A stretch of 64,000 nt of DNA from Cryobacterium psychrotolerans (GCF_900101115.1 NZ_FNFU01000006.1:109037-173036); one strand, 5' to 3'; numbered from the stretch's first letter, positions 36,464-45,896 are shown. The notes: generated by a model from the sequence alone, not told the origin. Made by a program: numbers and translations.

Positions 36464-37123
36464 TTACGCGTGGTGGGCGAGGAAGGCGTCGAGGGTGGAC
36501 AGGCGGTGGTTGCGGGCGCAGAGCTCGATGTCGAGCGGGTCCGCTCCGCCCTCGATCAGGTCGAGCAGCGCGTCGTGCTCGGCGACGGATTCGGGGGCAC
36601 GGCCCGGCACGAAGCTGAAGGTCGAGCTGCGCAGCGCGTTCAGGCGGGTCCAGCCGCGGTGCACCAGGTCGAGGATGTGCGGGTTGGGGCAGGTCTCGAA
36701 CAGGAGCGTGTGGAACTCGGCGTTCAGCCGGGTGAAGCTGGCCGGTTCGAAGTGGGTGAGGTTCTCCCGCATCGCCTGGTTCACGGCCCTGGCCTTGCGC
36801 AGGGTGACGACGCTGATCGTGGGGGCGGCGAGGGCGGTGGCGTACCCCTCGACCAGGCCGAGCGTCTGCATGGTGACTTCGTACTCGGCGGCGTTCAGCA
36901 TGGCCACCTGGGCGCCGACATTGCGTTCGAAGGTGATCAGGCCCTCGGCCTCGAGTTTCCGGATGGCCTCGCGCACCGGAACCGCGCTGACCCCGAGGTC
37001 GCCGGCGATCTGGCCGAGCACGAGCCGGTAGCCCGGGCTGAACCGGCCGTCGGCGATGCGCTCCCGAATCCACCCGTAGGCGAGCTGGGACTTGCTCACG
37101 CCGGCGGCATCCGAGGCGCTCAT
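36464..37123 (-). CDS. GntR-family (FadR-type) regulator of the hpa cluster
   Basis: 219 aa. N-terminal winged helix (LVLGQIAGDLGVSAVPVREAIRKLEAEGLITFERNVG split over residues 33-70) and an all-helical FCD-like domain with metal-binding-type histidines (NAEFHTLLF, AEHDALL, NHRLSTLDAF). Its ATG overlaps the stop of the FAH-RraA gene (ATGA), so it is made with the pathway. It probably senses an aromatic-acid intermediate and binds the GTATC-rich sites near 38686-38730. Confidence 0.9.
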   Translation of the reverse strand: MSASDAAGVSKSQLAYGWIRERIADGRFSPGYRLVLGQIAGDLGVSAVPVREAIRKLEAEGLITFERNVGAQVAMLNAAEYEVTMQTLGLVEGYATALAAPTISVVTLRKARAVNQAMRENLTHFEPASFTRLNAEFHTLLFETCPNPHILDLVHRGWTRLNALRSSTFSFVPGRAPESVAEHDALLDLIEGGADPLDIELCARNHRLSTLDAFLAHHA

Positions 37124-38634
37124 GCGTCCCGCTCCTCCAGGTAGCGTGCCCGCCAGGCCGCGTTCATCGGGTACAGGCCGTCGACGCCCTCGCCGGCGGC
37201 GACCATGGCGGCGATGAACGTTTCCTCGCGTTCCTGTTCGATCCCCGCGGTGACGACTTCCTCGACCAGGTGCGGCGGGATGACGAGCAGCCCGTCGGCA
37301 TCGCCGACGATGACGTCGCCGGGCTGCACCGACGTGCCGCCGCAGGCGACGGTCACGTCCACGTCCCAGGGAACGTGGCGGCGCCCGAGCACGGCCGGGT
37401 GCCCGCCGGCGTGGTAGGTGGGGATGTCCAGGGCGGAGACGGCCACGAGGTCGCGCACGCCGCCGTCGGTGACGAGGCCGGCGGCTCCGCGCACCTGGGC
37501 GCGCAGGGCGAGGATGTCGCCGACCGTGCCCGTGCCGCGCTCGCCGCGGGCCTCCATCACCAGCACGTCGCCCGGGCCGAGCCCGTCGAAGGCGCGTTTC
37601 TGGGCGTTGTACCCGCCGCCGTGGGACTCGAACAGGTCTTCCCGGTTCGGAATGTAGCGCAGCGTGCGGGCGCGGCCGACGAGGCGGGCCTCCGGCCGGG
37701 TCGACCGGAGCCCGTCGATGGACACGTTGTTCAGGCCGCGCTTACGCAGCTGGGAGCTGAGGGTGGCCGTGCCGACGCTGTTGATCCGGGCGATGAGCTC
37801 GGGCGTGAGGGTGAACGCGGCCGGGGCATCCGCCGGCGCGTCCGCGGGGGCATCCGCCGACACGAGGCCGGCGGCCTCGGCCGAGCCCCAGGCCTCCGCG
37901 CGCTGCAGGTCGTCGACCCTGGGCCCGGCGCCCCACGGGGCGAGCGGCACGGTGCCCCCGGTGATGGGGGTGACGAGACGGCCCGTTGTCGGCGCGCCGG
38001 GGGCGTCGGGGGCATCCACCTCGACCTCGACGACGTCGCCGGGCGAGACGACGGATGACCCCGCCGGAGTTCCGGTGAGGATGACGTCCCCGGGCTCGAG
38101 CGTGATCAGCTGGGAGAGGTCGGCCACCAGCCGGCCGAACGGAAAGAGCAGGTCGGCGGTCGTGTCGTCCTGCACGAGCTCGCCGTTGACCCAGGTGCGC
38201 AGGCGCAGGCCGGCCGGGTCGAGGCCCTCGGCGGGCAGGAAGACCGGGCCGAGCGGGGTGAAGCCGTCGCCGCCCTTGGAGCGCAGGTTCGAGCCCTTAT
38301 CGGCGTGGCGCAGGTCGTAGACGCCCAGGTCGTTGGCCGCGGTGACGTGCGAGACGGCCGCCCAGCCCTCCTCGGGTGTGACGCGGCGGGTGAGGCGCCC
38401 GATGACCAGCGCGATCTCTCCCTCGAACGCGAGCAGCTCGCATCCGGCCGGGCGTTCGACCGGAGCCCCGCTCACGGCGAGCGAGGTGGCCGGCTTCAGG
38501 AAATACCCGGGCTGCTCCGGAGTGCGGCCGCGCTGGGCGACGCGGCTCGGGTAGTTGAGGTGCACGGCAATGATCTTGCCCGGCGCACCCCCTGTGCCGT
38601 GTTCGCCGGCACCCGGAACCTGTGGAATCAGCAT
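37120..38634 (-). CDS. Fusion of fumarylacetoacetate-hydrolase domain (HpaG-like) and RraA-like aldolase/decarboxylase domain
   Basis: 504 aa from the ATG at 38634. Residues 20-230 are a FAH-type domain: IIAVHLNYPSRVAQRGR, FEGEIALVIGR, NDLGVYDLRHADKGSN, and GDVILTGTPAGSSVVSPGD (metal Glu/Glu/Asp pattern). A linker of Ala/Asp/Pro repeats (SADAPADAPADAPAAF) leads to residues 285-495, an RraA/HMG-aldolase-like domain with GPGDVLVMEARGERGTGTVGDILALRA, TDGGVRDL and GDVIVGDADGLLVIP. HpaG normally has two FAH halves. Here the partner is an RraA-like module known for pyruvate aldolase/oxaloacetate decarboxylase activity. It is the first gene of the operon. Confidence 0.88.
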   Translation of the reverse strand: MLIPQVPGAGEHGTGGAPGKIIAVHLNYPSRVAQRGRTPEQPGYFLKPATSLAVSGAPVERPAGCELLAFEGEIALVIGRLTRRVTPEEGWAAVSHVTAANDLGVYDLRHADKGSNLRSKGGDGFTPLGPVFLPAEGLDPAGLRLRTWVNGELVQDDTTADLLFPFGRLVADLSQLITLEPGDVILTGTPAGSSVVSPGDVVEVEVDAPDAPGAPTTGRLVTPITGGTVPLAPWGAGPRVDDLQRAEAWGSAEAAGLVSADAPADAPADAPAAFTLTPELIARINSVGTATLSSQLRKRGLNNVSIDGLRSTRPEARLVGRARTLRYIPNREDLFESHGGGYNAQKRAFDGLGPGDVLVMEARGERGTGTVGDILALRAQVRGAAGLVTDGGVRDLVAVSALDIPTYHAGGHPAVLGRRHVPWDVDVTVACGGTSVQPGDVIVGDADGLLVIPPHLVEEVVTAGIEQEREETFIAAMVAAGEGVDGLYPMNAAWRARYLEERDA

Positions 38635-38672
38635 GATCTGGTGGTCGCTACCGATCGAGGCGTCACTGCCAT
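38628..38672 (-). CDS. Possible 14-codon leader ORF coupled to the FAH-RraA gene
   Basis: An ATG at 38672 has GGGAG 6 nt upstream and encodes MAVTPRSVATTRSC, stopping at TGA 38630-38628. This overlaps the main ATG at 38634 in an ATGCTGA arrangement. The main start itself has no ribosome site, so re-initiation from this leader would explain its translation. It is not evident that the peptide matters. Confidence 0.45.
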   Translation of the reverse strand: MAVTPRSVATTRSC

Positions 38673-38685
38673 GGAATACTCCCTT

Positions 38686-38730
38686 GTATCTCCGATACGA
38701 TCCGGCCAACGTATCACAGATCGTATATCA
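38686..38730. promoter_or_regulatory. Candidate GntR operator region of the hpa cluster
   Basis: GTATC-TCC-GATAC (38686-38698) is a perfect 5-bp inverted repeat. GTATCACAGATCGTATATCA (38711-38730) repeats the GTATC/GTATATC theme. AT-rich against the background, just upstream of the hpa operon leader. Confidence 0.5.
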
Positions 38731-39026
38731 TCCGCACTCGAGCCGCCGGTGGATCCCCTCGCCGAGAATCGCCGATTACGCCGAGAATCCCCGGTGCAAC
38801 GGCGACTGTCGGCAGGAACGGCGACTCTCTGGCGCCCGGTGATCGACCGCCGGAACCTGCGCGCATCCGCGAAGTGCGGGCCGGCACGGACCGAATGCAG
38901 CGGATCTGAGCGTATTTTCGTCCGGCTGCCGCGGAATCCGTCGTCGTCAGTCACCGAGACGACTCTCTTCCGCTGCGGCCGGGCGAAGTTCTTGCTCAGA
39001 CCGGCTAGATTTGAAGCAGACTTTCC
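38731..39026. other. Divergent intergenic region, no gene seen
   Basis: About 300 nt between the hpa operator region and the dehydrogenase ribosome site. Several CGCCGATTACGCCGAGAATC-like short repeats occur around 38765-38790, but no convincing coding frame, terminator or RNA structure. Confidence 0.4.
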
Positions 39027-39037
39027 GAGGAGGCATT

Positions 39038-40513
39038 GTGTTGCACATTTCAGAATCCGAATTGCTCGCGCAGGTACCCAACGAGCTGTACATCAACGGC
39101 CGGTGGGTACCGGCTGCCGATGGCGGCACGCTCCAGGTGTTCGACCCCGCCACGGGCAAGGTGATAAAGACGATCGCCGACGCCCGGGTCGAAGACGGCG
39201 CCGCCGCACTCGACGCCGCCGTGGAGGCTCAGGACAGCTGGGCCGCCACCCCGCCGCGGGTGCGCGGCGAGATCCTGCGCCGCGCGTTCGACCTGCTGCA
39301 GGAGCGCAAGCACGAGTTCGCGATGCTGATGACGCTCGAGATGGGCAAGCCGCTGGCCGAGGCGCACGGCGAGGTCGCCTACGGCGGCGAGTTCCTGCGC
39401 TGGTTCAGCGAGGAGGCCGTGCGGATCAGCGGCCGCTACGGCACCAACCCCGAGGGCACCGGCCGGATGATCGTCACCCAGCACCCGGTGGGGCCGAGCT
39501 TCCTGATCACCCCGTGGAACTTCCCGCTCGCCATGGCGACCCGGAAGATCGCCCCGGCGCTCGCCGCCGGCTGCACGGTCGTCATCAAGCCGGCCGAGCT
39601 CACCCCGCTGACCACCCTCTACCTGGTCAAACTGTTCGAAGAGGTCGGTCTTCCGGCCGGTGTCGTCAATGTGATCACGACCTCGACCTCCTCGGCCGTG
39701 GCCGGGCCGATCATCGCCGACCCGCGGCTGCGCAAGCTCTCCTTCACCGGCTCGACCGCCGTCGGCCAGAAGCTCATCCAGCAGTCCGCCCAGGGCGTGC
39801 TGCGCACCTCGATGGAGCTCGGCGGCAACGCCCCGTTCATCGTGTTCGAGGACGCAGACCTCGACCGGGCCGTTGACGGGGCGATCATGGCCAAGTTCCG
39901 CAACATCGGCCAGGCCTGCACCGCCGCGAACCGGTTCGTCGTGCACGCCTCCATCGCCGAGGAATTCGCGCGCCGCGTCACGGAGCGTGTGAACGGCTTC
40001 ACCGTCGGGCGCGGCACCGAAGACGGCGTCACGATCGGCCCGCTGATCAACGACGACGCCGTGGCGAAAGCCGACACGCTCGTGCAGGACGCCGTCCGGC
40101 GCGGCGCCACGCTGCTCACCGGCGGCTCCGCGATCGAGGGCGTCGGCACCTTCTACCAGCCCACCGTGATCAGCGGGGTGAAGGCCGGCAGCGACATCCT
40201 GCGCGAAGAGATCTTCGGGCCGGTGCTGTCGATCATCCCGTTCGTCGACGAGGATGACGCGGTGCGGATCGCCAACGACACCGAATTCGGGCTGATCAGC
40301 TACGTGTTCACGAAGGACCTGGCCCGCGGGCAGCGGATGATTGAGCGCCTGCAGACCGGCATGATGGGGCTCAACATGGGCGTCATCTCCAACGCGGCCG
40401 CCCCGTTCGGCGGGGTCAAGCAGTCGGGTCTCGGCCGTGAGGGCGGCTTCGAGGGCATCCACGAGTACCTCTCGACGAAGTACACGCTCACGCCCGATCC
40501 CTTTACCGTCTAG
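39038..40513 (+). CDS. NAD(P)-dependent succinate-semialdehyde dehydrogenase
   Basis: Aldehyde dehydrogenase of about 491 aa. GAGGAGG at 39027-39033 fits a GTG at 39038 (4-nt spacing) or a TTG at 39041 (7 nt). Motifs: [29 protein letters not shown] (catalytic Glu), [12 protein letters not shown] (catalytic Cys), [13 protein letters not shown]. The GabD/SSADH type fits with position next to the hpa operon, whose end product is succinic semialdehyde. It would feed succinate to the TCA cycle. Transcribed divergently from the hpa operon. Confidence 0.9.
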   Translation: MLHISESELLAQVPNELYINGRWVPAADGGTLQVFDPATGKVIKTIADARVEDGAAALDAAVEAQDSWAATPPRVRGEILRRAFDLLQERKHEFAMLMTLEMGKPLAEAHGEVAYGGEFLRWFSEEAVRISGRYGTNPEGTGRMIVTQHPVGPSFLITPWNFPLAMATRKIAPALAAGCTVVIKPAELTPLTTLYLVKLFEEVGLPAGVVNVITTSTSSAVAGPIIADPRLRKLSFTGSTAVGQKLIQQSAQGVLRTSMELGGNAPFIVFEDADLDRAVDGAIMAKFRNIGQACTAANRFVVHASIAEEFARRVTERVNGFTVGRGTEDGVTIGPLINDDAVAKADTLVQDAVRRGATLLTGGSAIEGVGTFYQPTVISGVKAGSDILREEIFGPVLSIIPFVDEDDAVRIANDTEFGLISYVFTKDLARGQRMIERLQTGMMGLNMGVISNAAAPFGGVKQSGLGREGGFEGIHEYLSTKYTLTPDPFTV

Positions 40514-40534
40514 CCCCGCCCCGCCCCACCCTGA

Positions 40535-40563
40535 GGAGCTCCCGCGCACCGCGCGGGAGCTCC
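40535..40563 (+). terminator. Hairpin terminator after the semialdehyde dehydrogenase
   Basis: GGAGCTCCCGCGC and GCGCGGGAGCTCC, a perfect 13-bp stem with a 3-nt loop, 21 nt past the stop. No T-tract. Confidence 0.75.
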
Positions 40564-40568
40564 GGCTG

Positions 40569-40602
40569 CGTGTGTCCGTGTCCGTGTCCGTGTGTGTGTG
40601 TG
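40569..40602. repeat. GT-rich microsatellite
   Basis: TGTCCG units followed by (TG)n directly abut palindrome D2. Confidence 0.85.
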
Positions 40603-40696
40603 ACTAACTCAGGAGAATCGGTGTCGCATCCGGAACTTGCCGCGCTGGTCCGCGGACTGGGGACCCGCGGGAACGGATTCTCCTGAGTTGGCCACA
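40599..40696. repeat. Intergenic palindrome D2 (98 nt)
   Basis: Arms TGTGACTAACTCAGGAGAATC versus a complement with two mismatches. The spacer shares GTCCGCGG at the same offset (49) as D1. It lies between the dehydrogenase and the methyltransferase gene. Confidence 0.92.
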
Positions 40697-40746
40697 ACGG
40701 CCGGCGGGCACGAGGGGGCGCGTGGGCCGCGGCCTAGACTTTGCGG

Positions 40747-41553
40747 ATGCCCGTCATCGAGATCACAGAGCTCAGCGACCCGCGGCTGGCCGACTACGCG
40801 CACCTGACCGATGTGGCGCTCAAGAAGGCCCGCGGCACCGAACACGGGCTGTACCTCGCCGAGTCGTTGCTCGTCTTCGAGCGGGCGCTCCGGGCCGGGC
40901 ACCAGCCGCGCTCGGTGCTCGCCCTCGGCGGCTCTGCCGAGGAGGCCCTGGCCGCCCTCGGCGATCGGGCCGCAGACGTTGCGGTTTTCGTCGGGCCGGG
41001 GGAGCTGCTCGCGGAGCTGACCGGGTACATCCTGCACCGCGGCCTGATTGCCTCGATGCACCGGCCGGCCCTGCCCGACCCGGACGAGCTGCTCGCCGGC
41101 GCCCGCCGCATCGTCATCCTCGAGGACGTCGCCGATCCCACCAACGTCGGGGCCATCTTCCGCTCGGCCGGCGCGATCGGCGCGGACGCGATCCTGGTCA
41201 CGCCGCGCTGCTCCGACCCGTTCTACCGCCGCGCCATCCGGGTCTCGATGGGCACCGTGCTGCAGGTGCCGTGGACCCGAGTCGGCGACTGGCCGGCCAC
41301 CCGCGGGCTGCTGACCCGGCACGGCTTTCATGTGGCCGCGCTCGCCCTGACCCCGGATGCCGTGAGCCTGCGTGACTTCGACGGCCGCGCGCACGAGCGG
41401 CTCGCCCTCGTGCTCGGCGCCGAGGGGCACGGGCTCACCGACGAGGCGCTCGCGGCATCCGACACCGTGGTGCAGATCCCGATGAAGCACGGCATCGACT
41501 CGCTCAACGTGGCCGCGGCCAGCGCCGTCGCCATGTGGGCCCTCTCCGACTAG
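40747..41553 (+). CDS. SpoU/TrmH-family RNA 2'-O-methyltransferase
   Basis: 268 aa SPOUT methyltransferase, ATG at 40747 (a TTG at 40741 adds two residues). N-terminal substrate-binding part (YLAESLLVFERALRAG), then the knot motifs: motif 1 LEDVADPTNVGAIFRSA, motif 2 LALVLGAEGHGL, motif 3 IPMKHGIDSLNVAAASAV. It methylates a ribose in rRNA or tRNA with AdoMet. The specific nucleotide is not determined. Flanked by palindromes D2 and C3. Confidence 0.93.
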   Translation: MPVIEITELSDPRLADYAHLTDVALKKARGTEHGLYLAESLLVFERALRAGHQPRSVLALGGSAEEALAALGDRAADVAVFVGPGELLAELTGYILHRGLIASMHRPALPDPDELLAGARRIVILEDVADPTNVGAIFRSAGAIGADAILVTPRCSDPFYRRAIRVSMGTVLQVPWTRVGDWPATRGLLTRHGFHVAALALTPDAVSLRDFDGRAHERLALVLGAEGHGLTDEALAASDTVVQIPMKHGIDSLNVAAASAVAMWALSD

Positions 41554-41562
41554 CCCCGACCC

Positions 41563-41627
41563 CCCGCGAAACCGCAGTTGTGCGCGTTAAAACGCCCGCT
41601 TAGCGCGCACAACTGCGGTTTCGCGGG
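41563..41627. repeat. Intergenic palindrome C3 (65 nt: 27 + 11 + 27)
   Basis: Arms CCCGCGAAACCGCAGTTGTG then CGCGTTA, essentially perfect with one wobble, extendable by two C/G on each side, 11-nt spacer AAACGCCCGCT. It lies between the methyltransferase and thiolase genes, 9 nt after the former. Confidence 0.95.
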
Positions 41628-41646
41628 GGTGTCCTAGGCTGGGGAC

Positions 41647-42831
41647 ATGAGCAACGAAGCCGTAATCGTGGATGTCGTCCGCACCCCGTCGGGCCGCGGC
41701 AAGCCCGGCTGCGCCCTCTCCGGCGTGCACCCCGCCGACCTGCTCGCGGGCGTGCTGGGCGAGCTGGTCAGCCGCAACGGCCTCGATCCGGCCCTCGTCG
41801 ACGACGTGATCGGCGGATGCGTCAGCCAGGCCGGCGAACAGGGCTTCAACATCACCCGCACCGCGCTCCTCGCCGCGGGCTTCCCCGACTCCGTCCCCGC
41901 CGTCACGATCGACCGGCAGTGCGGCTCCAGCCAACAGGCCGCCACCTTCGCCGCCCAGGGCGTGATCGCCGGCAGCTACGACATCGTCATCGCCTGCGGC
42001 GTCGAATCGATGAGCCGGGTGCCGCTCGGCTCCTCCCTCAGCGGAAAGGACCCCTACGGCGAGCTCCTCCGCGAGCGCTACCCGGAGGGCCTGGTCAGCC
42101 AGGGCGTCTCGGCCGAGCTGATCAACGAGAAGTGGGGCCTCGGCCGGCAGGAGCTCGACGCCTTCGCCGCCCGCTCGCACCGCCTCGCCGCGGCCGCGGC
42201 CGGGCGCGGCGACTTCGCCCGCGAGATCGTGCCCGTGGCCACGCCGGACGGCAGCGTGGTCAGCCTCGACCAAACCGTCCGGGCCGGCACCACCGTCGAA
42301 TCCCTGGCCGGCCTCCAGCCGGCCTTCCGCACCGACGCCCTCGCCGAGCGCTTCCCCGACCTCGACTGGCAGATCACCGCCGGCAATTCCTCCCCGCTGA
42401 CCGACGGCGCATCCGCCGCGCTGATCATGAGCGCCGCCCGCGCCGAACAGCTCGGCCTCACCCCCCGCGCCCGCTTCCACAGCTTTGCGGTCACCGGCAG
42501 CGACCCCCTGCTCATGCTCACCGGCGTGATCCCGGTGACCCGCCGCATCCTCGACCGCGCGGGCCTCGGCATCGACGACCTCGACGCCTACGAGGTCAAC
42601 GAGGCCTTCGCCTCCGTGCCGCTGGCCTGGCTCCAGGACCTGCACGCCGACCCGGAGCGGCTCAACCCGCGCGGCGGCGCGATCGCCCTCGGCCACGCGC
42701 TCGGCTCCTCCGGAACGCGCCTGCTCGGCACCCTGCTGAACCACCTCGAAGCCACCGGCGGCCGCTTCGGCCTCCAGGCAATGTGCGAAGGCGGCGGCAT
42801 GGCCAACGCCACCATTATCGAAAGGCTCTAA
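41647..42831 (+). CDS. Thiolase (acetyl-CoA acyltransferase)
   Basis: 394 aa, full thiolase length. Active-site Cys in [12 protein letters not shown] near residue 91, His in [12 protein letters not shown], second Cys in [13 protein letters not shown]. Catalyses thiolytic cleavage of 3-ketoacyl-CoA or the reverse condensation. The SDR gene 4 nt downstream is the matching 3-hydroxyacyl-CoA dehydrogenase type, suggesting a small fatty-acid or branched-acid beta-oxidation unit. No acyl-CoA dehydrogenase or hydratase is nearby. Confidence 0.94.
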   Translation: MSNEAVIVDVVRTPSGRGKPGCALSGVHPADLLAGVLGELVSRNGLDPALVDDVIGGCVSQAGEQGFNITRTALLAAGFPDSVPAVTIDRQCGSSQQAATFAAQGVIAGSYDIVIACGVESMSRVPLGSSLSGKDPYGELLRERYPEGLVSQGVSAELINEKWGLGRQELDAFAARSHRLAAAAAGRGDFAREIVPVATPDGSVVSLDQTVRAGTTVESLAGLQPAFRTDALAERFPDLDWQITAGNSSPLTDGASAALIMSAARAEQLGLTPRARFHSFAVTGSDPLLMLTGVIPVTRRILDRAGLGIDDLDAYEVNEAFASVPLAWLQDLHADPERLNPRGGAIALGHALGSSGTRLLGTLLNHLEATGGRFGLQAMCEGGGMANATIIERL

Positions 42832-42835
42832 CCCC

Positions 42836-43615
42836 ATGCAGATCGACGCATGCTCCGCCCTCGTCACCGGAGGCGCCTCCGGCCTCGGCCTGGCCACCGC
42901 GACGGCCCTGCACGAGGCCGGCGCCATCGTGGTGCTGCTCGACCTCCCCGGATCGCCGGGCGAGCGGATCGCCGCCGATTTCGGCGGTCGCGCCGTCTTC
43001 GCGCCGGGCGACGTGACCAACCCGGCCGACGTTCAGGCCGCGGTGGATGCCGCGACCGCGCTGGCCCCGCTGCGGATCGTCGTCAACTGCGCCGGCATCG
43101 CCCCCGGCGCGCGCACGGTCGGCCGGGGCGGCCCGCTGCCGCTGGAGGACTTCGAACGCGCCATCCGGATCAACCTCGTCGGCACGTTCAACGTGATCCG
43201 GCTGGCCGCCGCCGCCATGCAACAGACGGAACCGCTCGGCGGAACCGGACAGGGAGCATCCGAGCGCGGCGTGATCGTGAACACCGCGTCGGTCGCGGCC
43301 TTCGACGGCCAGATCGGGCAGGCCGCCTACGCGGCGTCCAAGGGCGGGGTCGCCGCGATGACCCTGCCGCTCGCCCGCGAGTTCGCCCAGTCGTTCATCC
43401 GGGTGATGACCATCGCGCCGGGCATCTTCGACACCCCGATGATGCAGGGCATGACGCAGGAGGTGCGGGACTCCCTCGGCGCGCAGGTGCCGCATCCGTC
43501 CCGGCTCGGCGACCCGAGCGAATATGCGGCCCTCGTGCGCCACATCGTCGAGAACCCCATGCTCAACGGCGAGACCATCCGGCTCGACGGCGCCATCCGG
43601 ATGCAGCCGCGCTGA
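42836..43615 (+). CDS. Short-chain dehydrogenase, 3-hydroxyacyl-CoA dehydrogenase type
   Basis: 259 aa classical SDR. Cofactor motif [19 protein letters not shown], catalytic YAASKGG. The overall pattern ([36 protein letters not shown]) matches the HSD17B10-like NAD-dependent 3-hydroxyacyl-CoA dehydrogenases. It follows the thiolase by 4 nt, hence the same operon and pathway. Palindrome B4 begins 28 nt after its stop. Confidence 0.9.
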   Translation: MQIDACSALVTGGASGLGLATATALHEAGAIVVLLDLPGSPGERIAADFGGRAVFAPGDVTNPADVQAAVDAATALAPLRIVVNCAGIAPGARTVGRGGPLPLEDFERAIRINLVGTFNVIRLAAAAMQQTEPLGGTGQGASERGVIVNTASVAAFDGQIGQAAYAASKGGVAAMTLPLAREFAQSFIRVMTIAPGIFDTPMMQGMTQEVRDSLGAQVPHPSRLGDPSEYAALVRHIVENPMLNGETIRLDGAIRMQPR

Positions 43616-43643
43616 CCGTTCCGTGAACCGCCGAGGTTCAGGT

Positions 43644-43700
43644 TGAGTTGCGGAGAAAGTGCCTTCAATGTCGAAACGAAGGTACTTTCTCCGCAACTGA
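43644..43700. repeat. Intergenic palindrome B4 (57 nt: 23 + 11 + 23)
   Basis: Arms TGAGTTGCGGAGAAAGTGCC and complement with two mismatches, 11-nt spacer AATGTCGAAAC, between the convergent SDR and S9 peptidase genes. Confidence 0.95.
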
Positions 43701-43745
43701 ATCGAGTGATTCCGCGAGGGGGCGACTCCGTCCGGCCCGGGGCGC

Positions 43746-45845
43746 TCAGCCGAGCAACTCCGGCCGCTTCCACGCCGCCCCGTGCACGTGCTGGTCGAGG
43801 AAGGCGAACACCGTTTCGTACCAGACGACGGCGTGCTGGGGCTTCAGCACCCAGTGGTTCTCGTCGGGGAAGTACAGGAACTTGTGCCGAGTGCTCCCGT
43901 CGGGCTCGGCGTGATGCTCGGCGAGTTCGGACCACAGCCGCAGGCTCTCGCCGATCGGCACCCGGTAGTCGTGGTCGCCGTGGATGACGAGCATCGGCGT
44001 CGCGATCTCGCGCACGCTGTGGTGCGGCGAGTTGTCGATCATGCCCTGCGGCGAAAAGATGCTCTGCCAGTAGTGCGAGCTGTCCGTCGTGCCGTTGAAC
44101 TGGTCGAGCGCCCACAGGCTCGCGTGGCTGACGATGGCGCGGAACCGGTCGGTGTGCCCGGCGACCCAGTTCGCCATGTACCCGCCGAACGAGCCGCCCA
44201 GCGCGGCGGTTTTCGTGGCGTCGATGTCGGCGCGGGCCTCCGCGGCATCCGTGATCGCCAGGAGGTCGGTGTACGGCCTGGCGCCCCAGGCATCCCAGCC
44301 GCGGGCGATGAAGTCGAGCCCGTAGCCGGTCGAGAGCGCGGGGTCGGGCAGCAGCACCGCGTAGCCCCGGGCGACCGCGAGCAGCGGGCTCCACCGCCAG
44401 CTCCAGGCGTTCCAGCTGTTCAGCGGGCCGCCGTGGATCCAGAGCAGCAGCGGCGCCGGATGCTCGGCCGAGGCCCCCTCGGGCAGCAGCAGCCAGGCCC
44501 GAACCCGCGCGCCGTCCTCGGCCGACGTCTCGACCTCGGTGATCGTGCCCGGGGCGGCCGGCAGCGTCGCCGGCGTCGCGAGCACGGTGACCTCGCCGGA
44601 CCGATTGATCCGAACCGGATGCGACGGCGCCGTCCACGAGGACCGCAGCGCCACGAGGTCTCCGGTTGCAGCGTCGACGGCCACGTCGGTGTAGCTGAAC
44701 TCGTCGGTCGTCACCCGTCGCACGGCCGAACCGTCGAGCGGCACACGGAACACGGGGCCGCGGCCGTCGTGGTCGGCCGTGACGACGAGGGCCTCGTCGT
44801 CGGCGTCGAAGATCAGGCTCGAGGCCCAGCGGTCCCAGCCCTGGGCGAGGCGGCGGGGGTTGCCGCCGTCGATGTCGGCAACCCAGATCTCCCGGTCGGC
44901 GGGGCCCTCGGGGGTGCTGTCCTCGGCGCGCACGAACGCGATGCTGCTGCCGTCGCGGCTGACTGCCGGGGCCTCGAAGTCCACGTGCTCTTCGTCGAAG
45001 AGCACGGTCTGCGCGCCGGATCCCAGGTCGATCGACACGAGGATGGAACGGCCGGAGCGCTGTTCCTGCACACGCAGCGCGGTGATCAGGGTGCGGCCGT
45101 CGGGAGTGAGGTCCGCCCCGGCGGTGTCGCCCGAGCGGCCGGGGCCGGGGGTGAGGTCCCTGGGGCGGGGGAGGTCCGCCGGGTAGGGGGCGGGAGCATC
45201 CGTTTTCTTGTCCGAGCCGGCCGCTTCGGGGGTCGAAGCCGCCAGGACGTCCTCGAGCGCGGACAGGTCGAGTGAGAACAGGTGCGGTTCGGCGGGACCG
45301 AGGTCCTGGTCCCAGTACCGCACCGGGTAGCTTTCGTGCAGGATGGCGGCGACCTTCTTGTCCTTGCGCAGGGCGCGCGCCGTGGCGTCGGCCTCGAGGT
45401 CGGTCGCGCTGACGAGCAGGTTAGCGGCGATCACGACCGTGTCCGAGGCTGTCGCCGTGGCGGCGATTCCGGACACGCCGCCGGCCAGGCGGGTGACCGC
45501 ACGGGCCTCGCCGCCGGCGGCGGGGAGCATCCACAATTGGGCGGCCTCGGTGTCTTTCTCGGCGTCGGCGTCGGGGCGCCCGGAGACGAAGAGGATGTCC
45601 CCGGACCCGGTGAAGGCAACGCCGGATTCGCCCTTGGCGGAGCGCGTCAGCCGGGCGGGCGTCCCGGAGCCGTCGGCGGGCACGGACCAGAGCGCGCGGT
45701 CATAGCCGGTGCGGTCGCGGGAGAGCGTGGCGACCGTGAGCACCACCCGCCGGCCGTCGGGCGAGAGCGCGAGGCCTTCCACCCGGGGGAGCGCGATGTA
45801 GTCATCGAGGGCAGAGAACGGCGAGAACGGGGACGTCAGTGTCAT
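43746..45845 (-). CDS. S9-family prolyl oligopeptidase-like serine peptidase
   Basis: 699 aa, no signal peptide. N-terminal 420 residues form beta-propeller repeats (LSPDGRRVVLTVA, DLTPDGRTLITAL, WVADIDGGNPRRLAQGW). The C-terminal alpha/beta-hydrolase domain has LLWIHGGPLNSW, the nucleophile GGSFGGYMANW, Asp in VIHGDHDYRVP and His in DENHWVLKP. It resembles acylaminoacyl-peptidase/DPP types that cut short peptides. Bracketed by palindromes B4 and B5. Confidence 0.92.
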   Translation of the reverse strand: MTLTSPFSPFSALDDYIALPRVEGLALSPDGRRVVLTVATLSRDRTGYDRALWSVPADGSGTPARLTRSAKGESGVAFTGSGDILFVSGRPDADAEKDTEAAQLWMLPAAGGEARAVTRLAGGVSGIAATATASDTVVIAANLLVSATDLEADATARALRKDKKVAAILHESYPVRYWDQDLGPAEPHLFSLDLSALEDVLAASTPEAAGSDKKTDAPAPYPADLPRPRDLTPGPGRSGDTAGADLTPDGRTLITALRVQEQRSGRSILVSIDLGSGAQTVLFDEEHVDFEAPAVSRDGSSIAFVRAEDSTPEGPADREIWVADIDGGNPRRLAQGWDRWASSLIFDADDEALVVTADHDGRGPVFRVPLDGSAVRRVTTDEFSYTDVAVDAATGDLVALRSSWTAPSHPVRINRSGEVTVLATPATLPAAPGTITEVETSAEDGARVRAWLLLPEGASAEHPAPLLLWIHGGPLNSWNAWSWRWSPLLAVARGYAVLLPDPALSTGYGLDFIARGWDAWGARPYTDLLAITDAAEARADIDATKTAALGGSFGGYMANWVAGHTDRFRAIVSHASLWALDQFNGTTDSSHYWQSIFSPQGMIDNSPHHSVREIATPMLVIHGDHDYRVPIGESLRLWSELAEHHAEPDGSTRHKFLYFPDENHWVLKPQHAVVWYETVFAFLDQHVHGAAWKRPELLG

Positions 45846-45896
45846 GGCCCCACGCTAGCGGGTGCGCCGGCCCCCCCATTCGCCAACGGATGCCGT

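Noticed and set aside
38628..38954. 108-codon minus-strand frame upstream of the hpa operon
   Set aside because: Only its last 14 codons have a ribosome site (listed as a leader ORF). The rest is Arg/Ser-rich with no support.
40756..41553. Methyltransferase considered as a 23S rRNA antibiotic-resistance (Tsr-like) enzyme
   Set aside because: The motifs fit general TrmH-type enzymes and there is no neighbouring biosynthetic or resistance gene.
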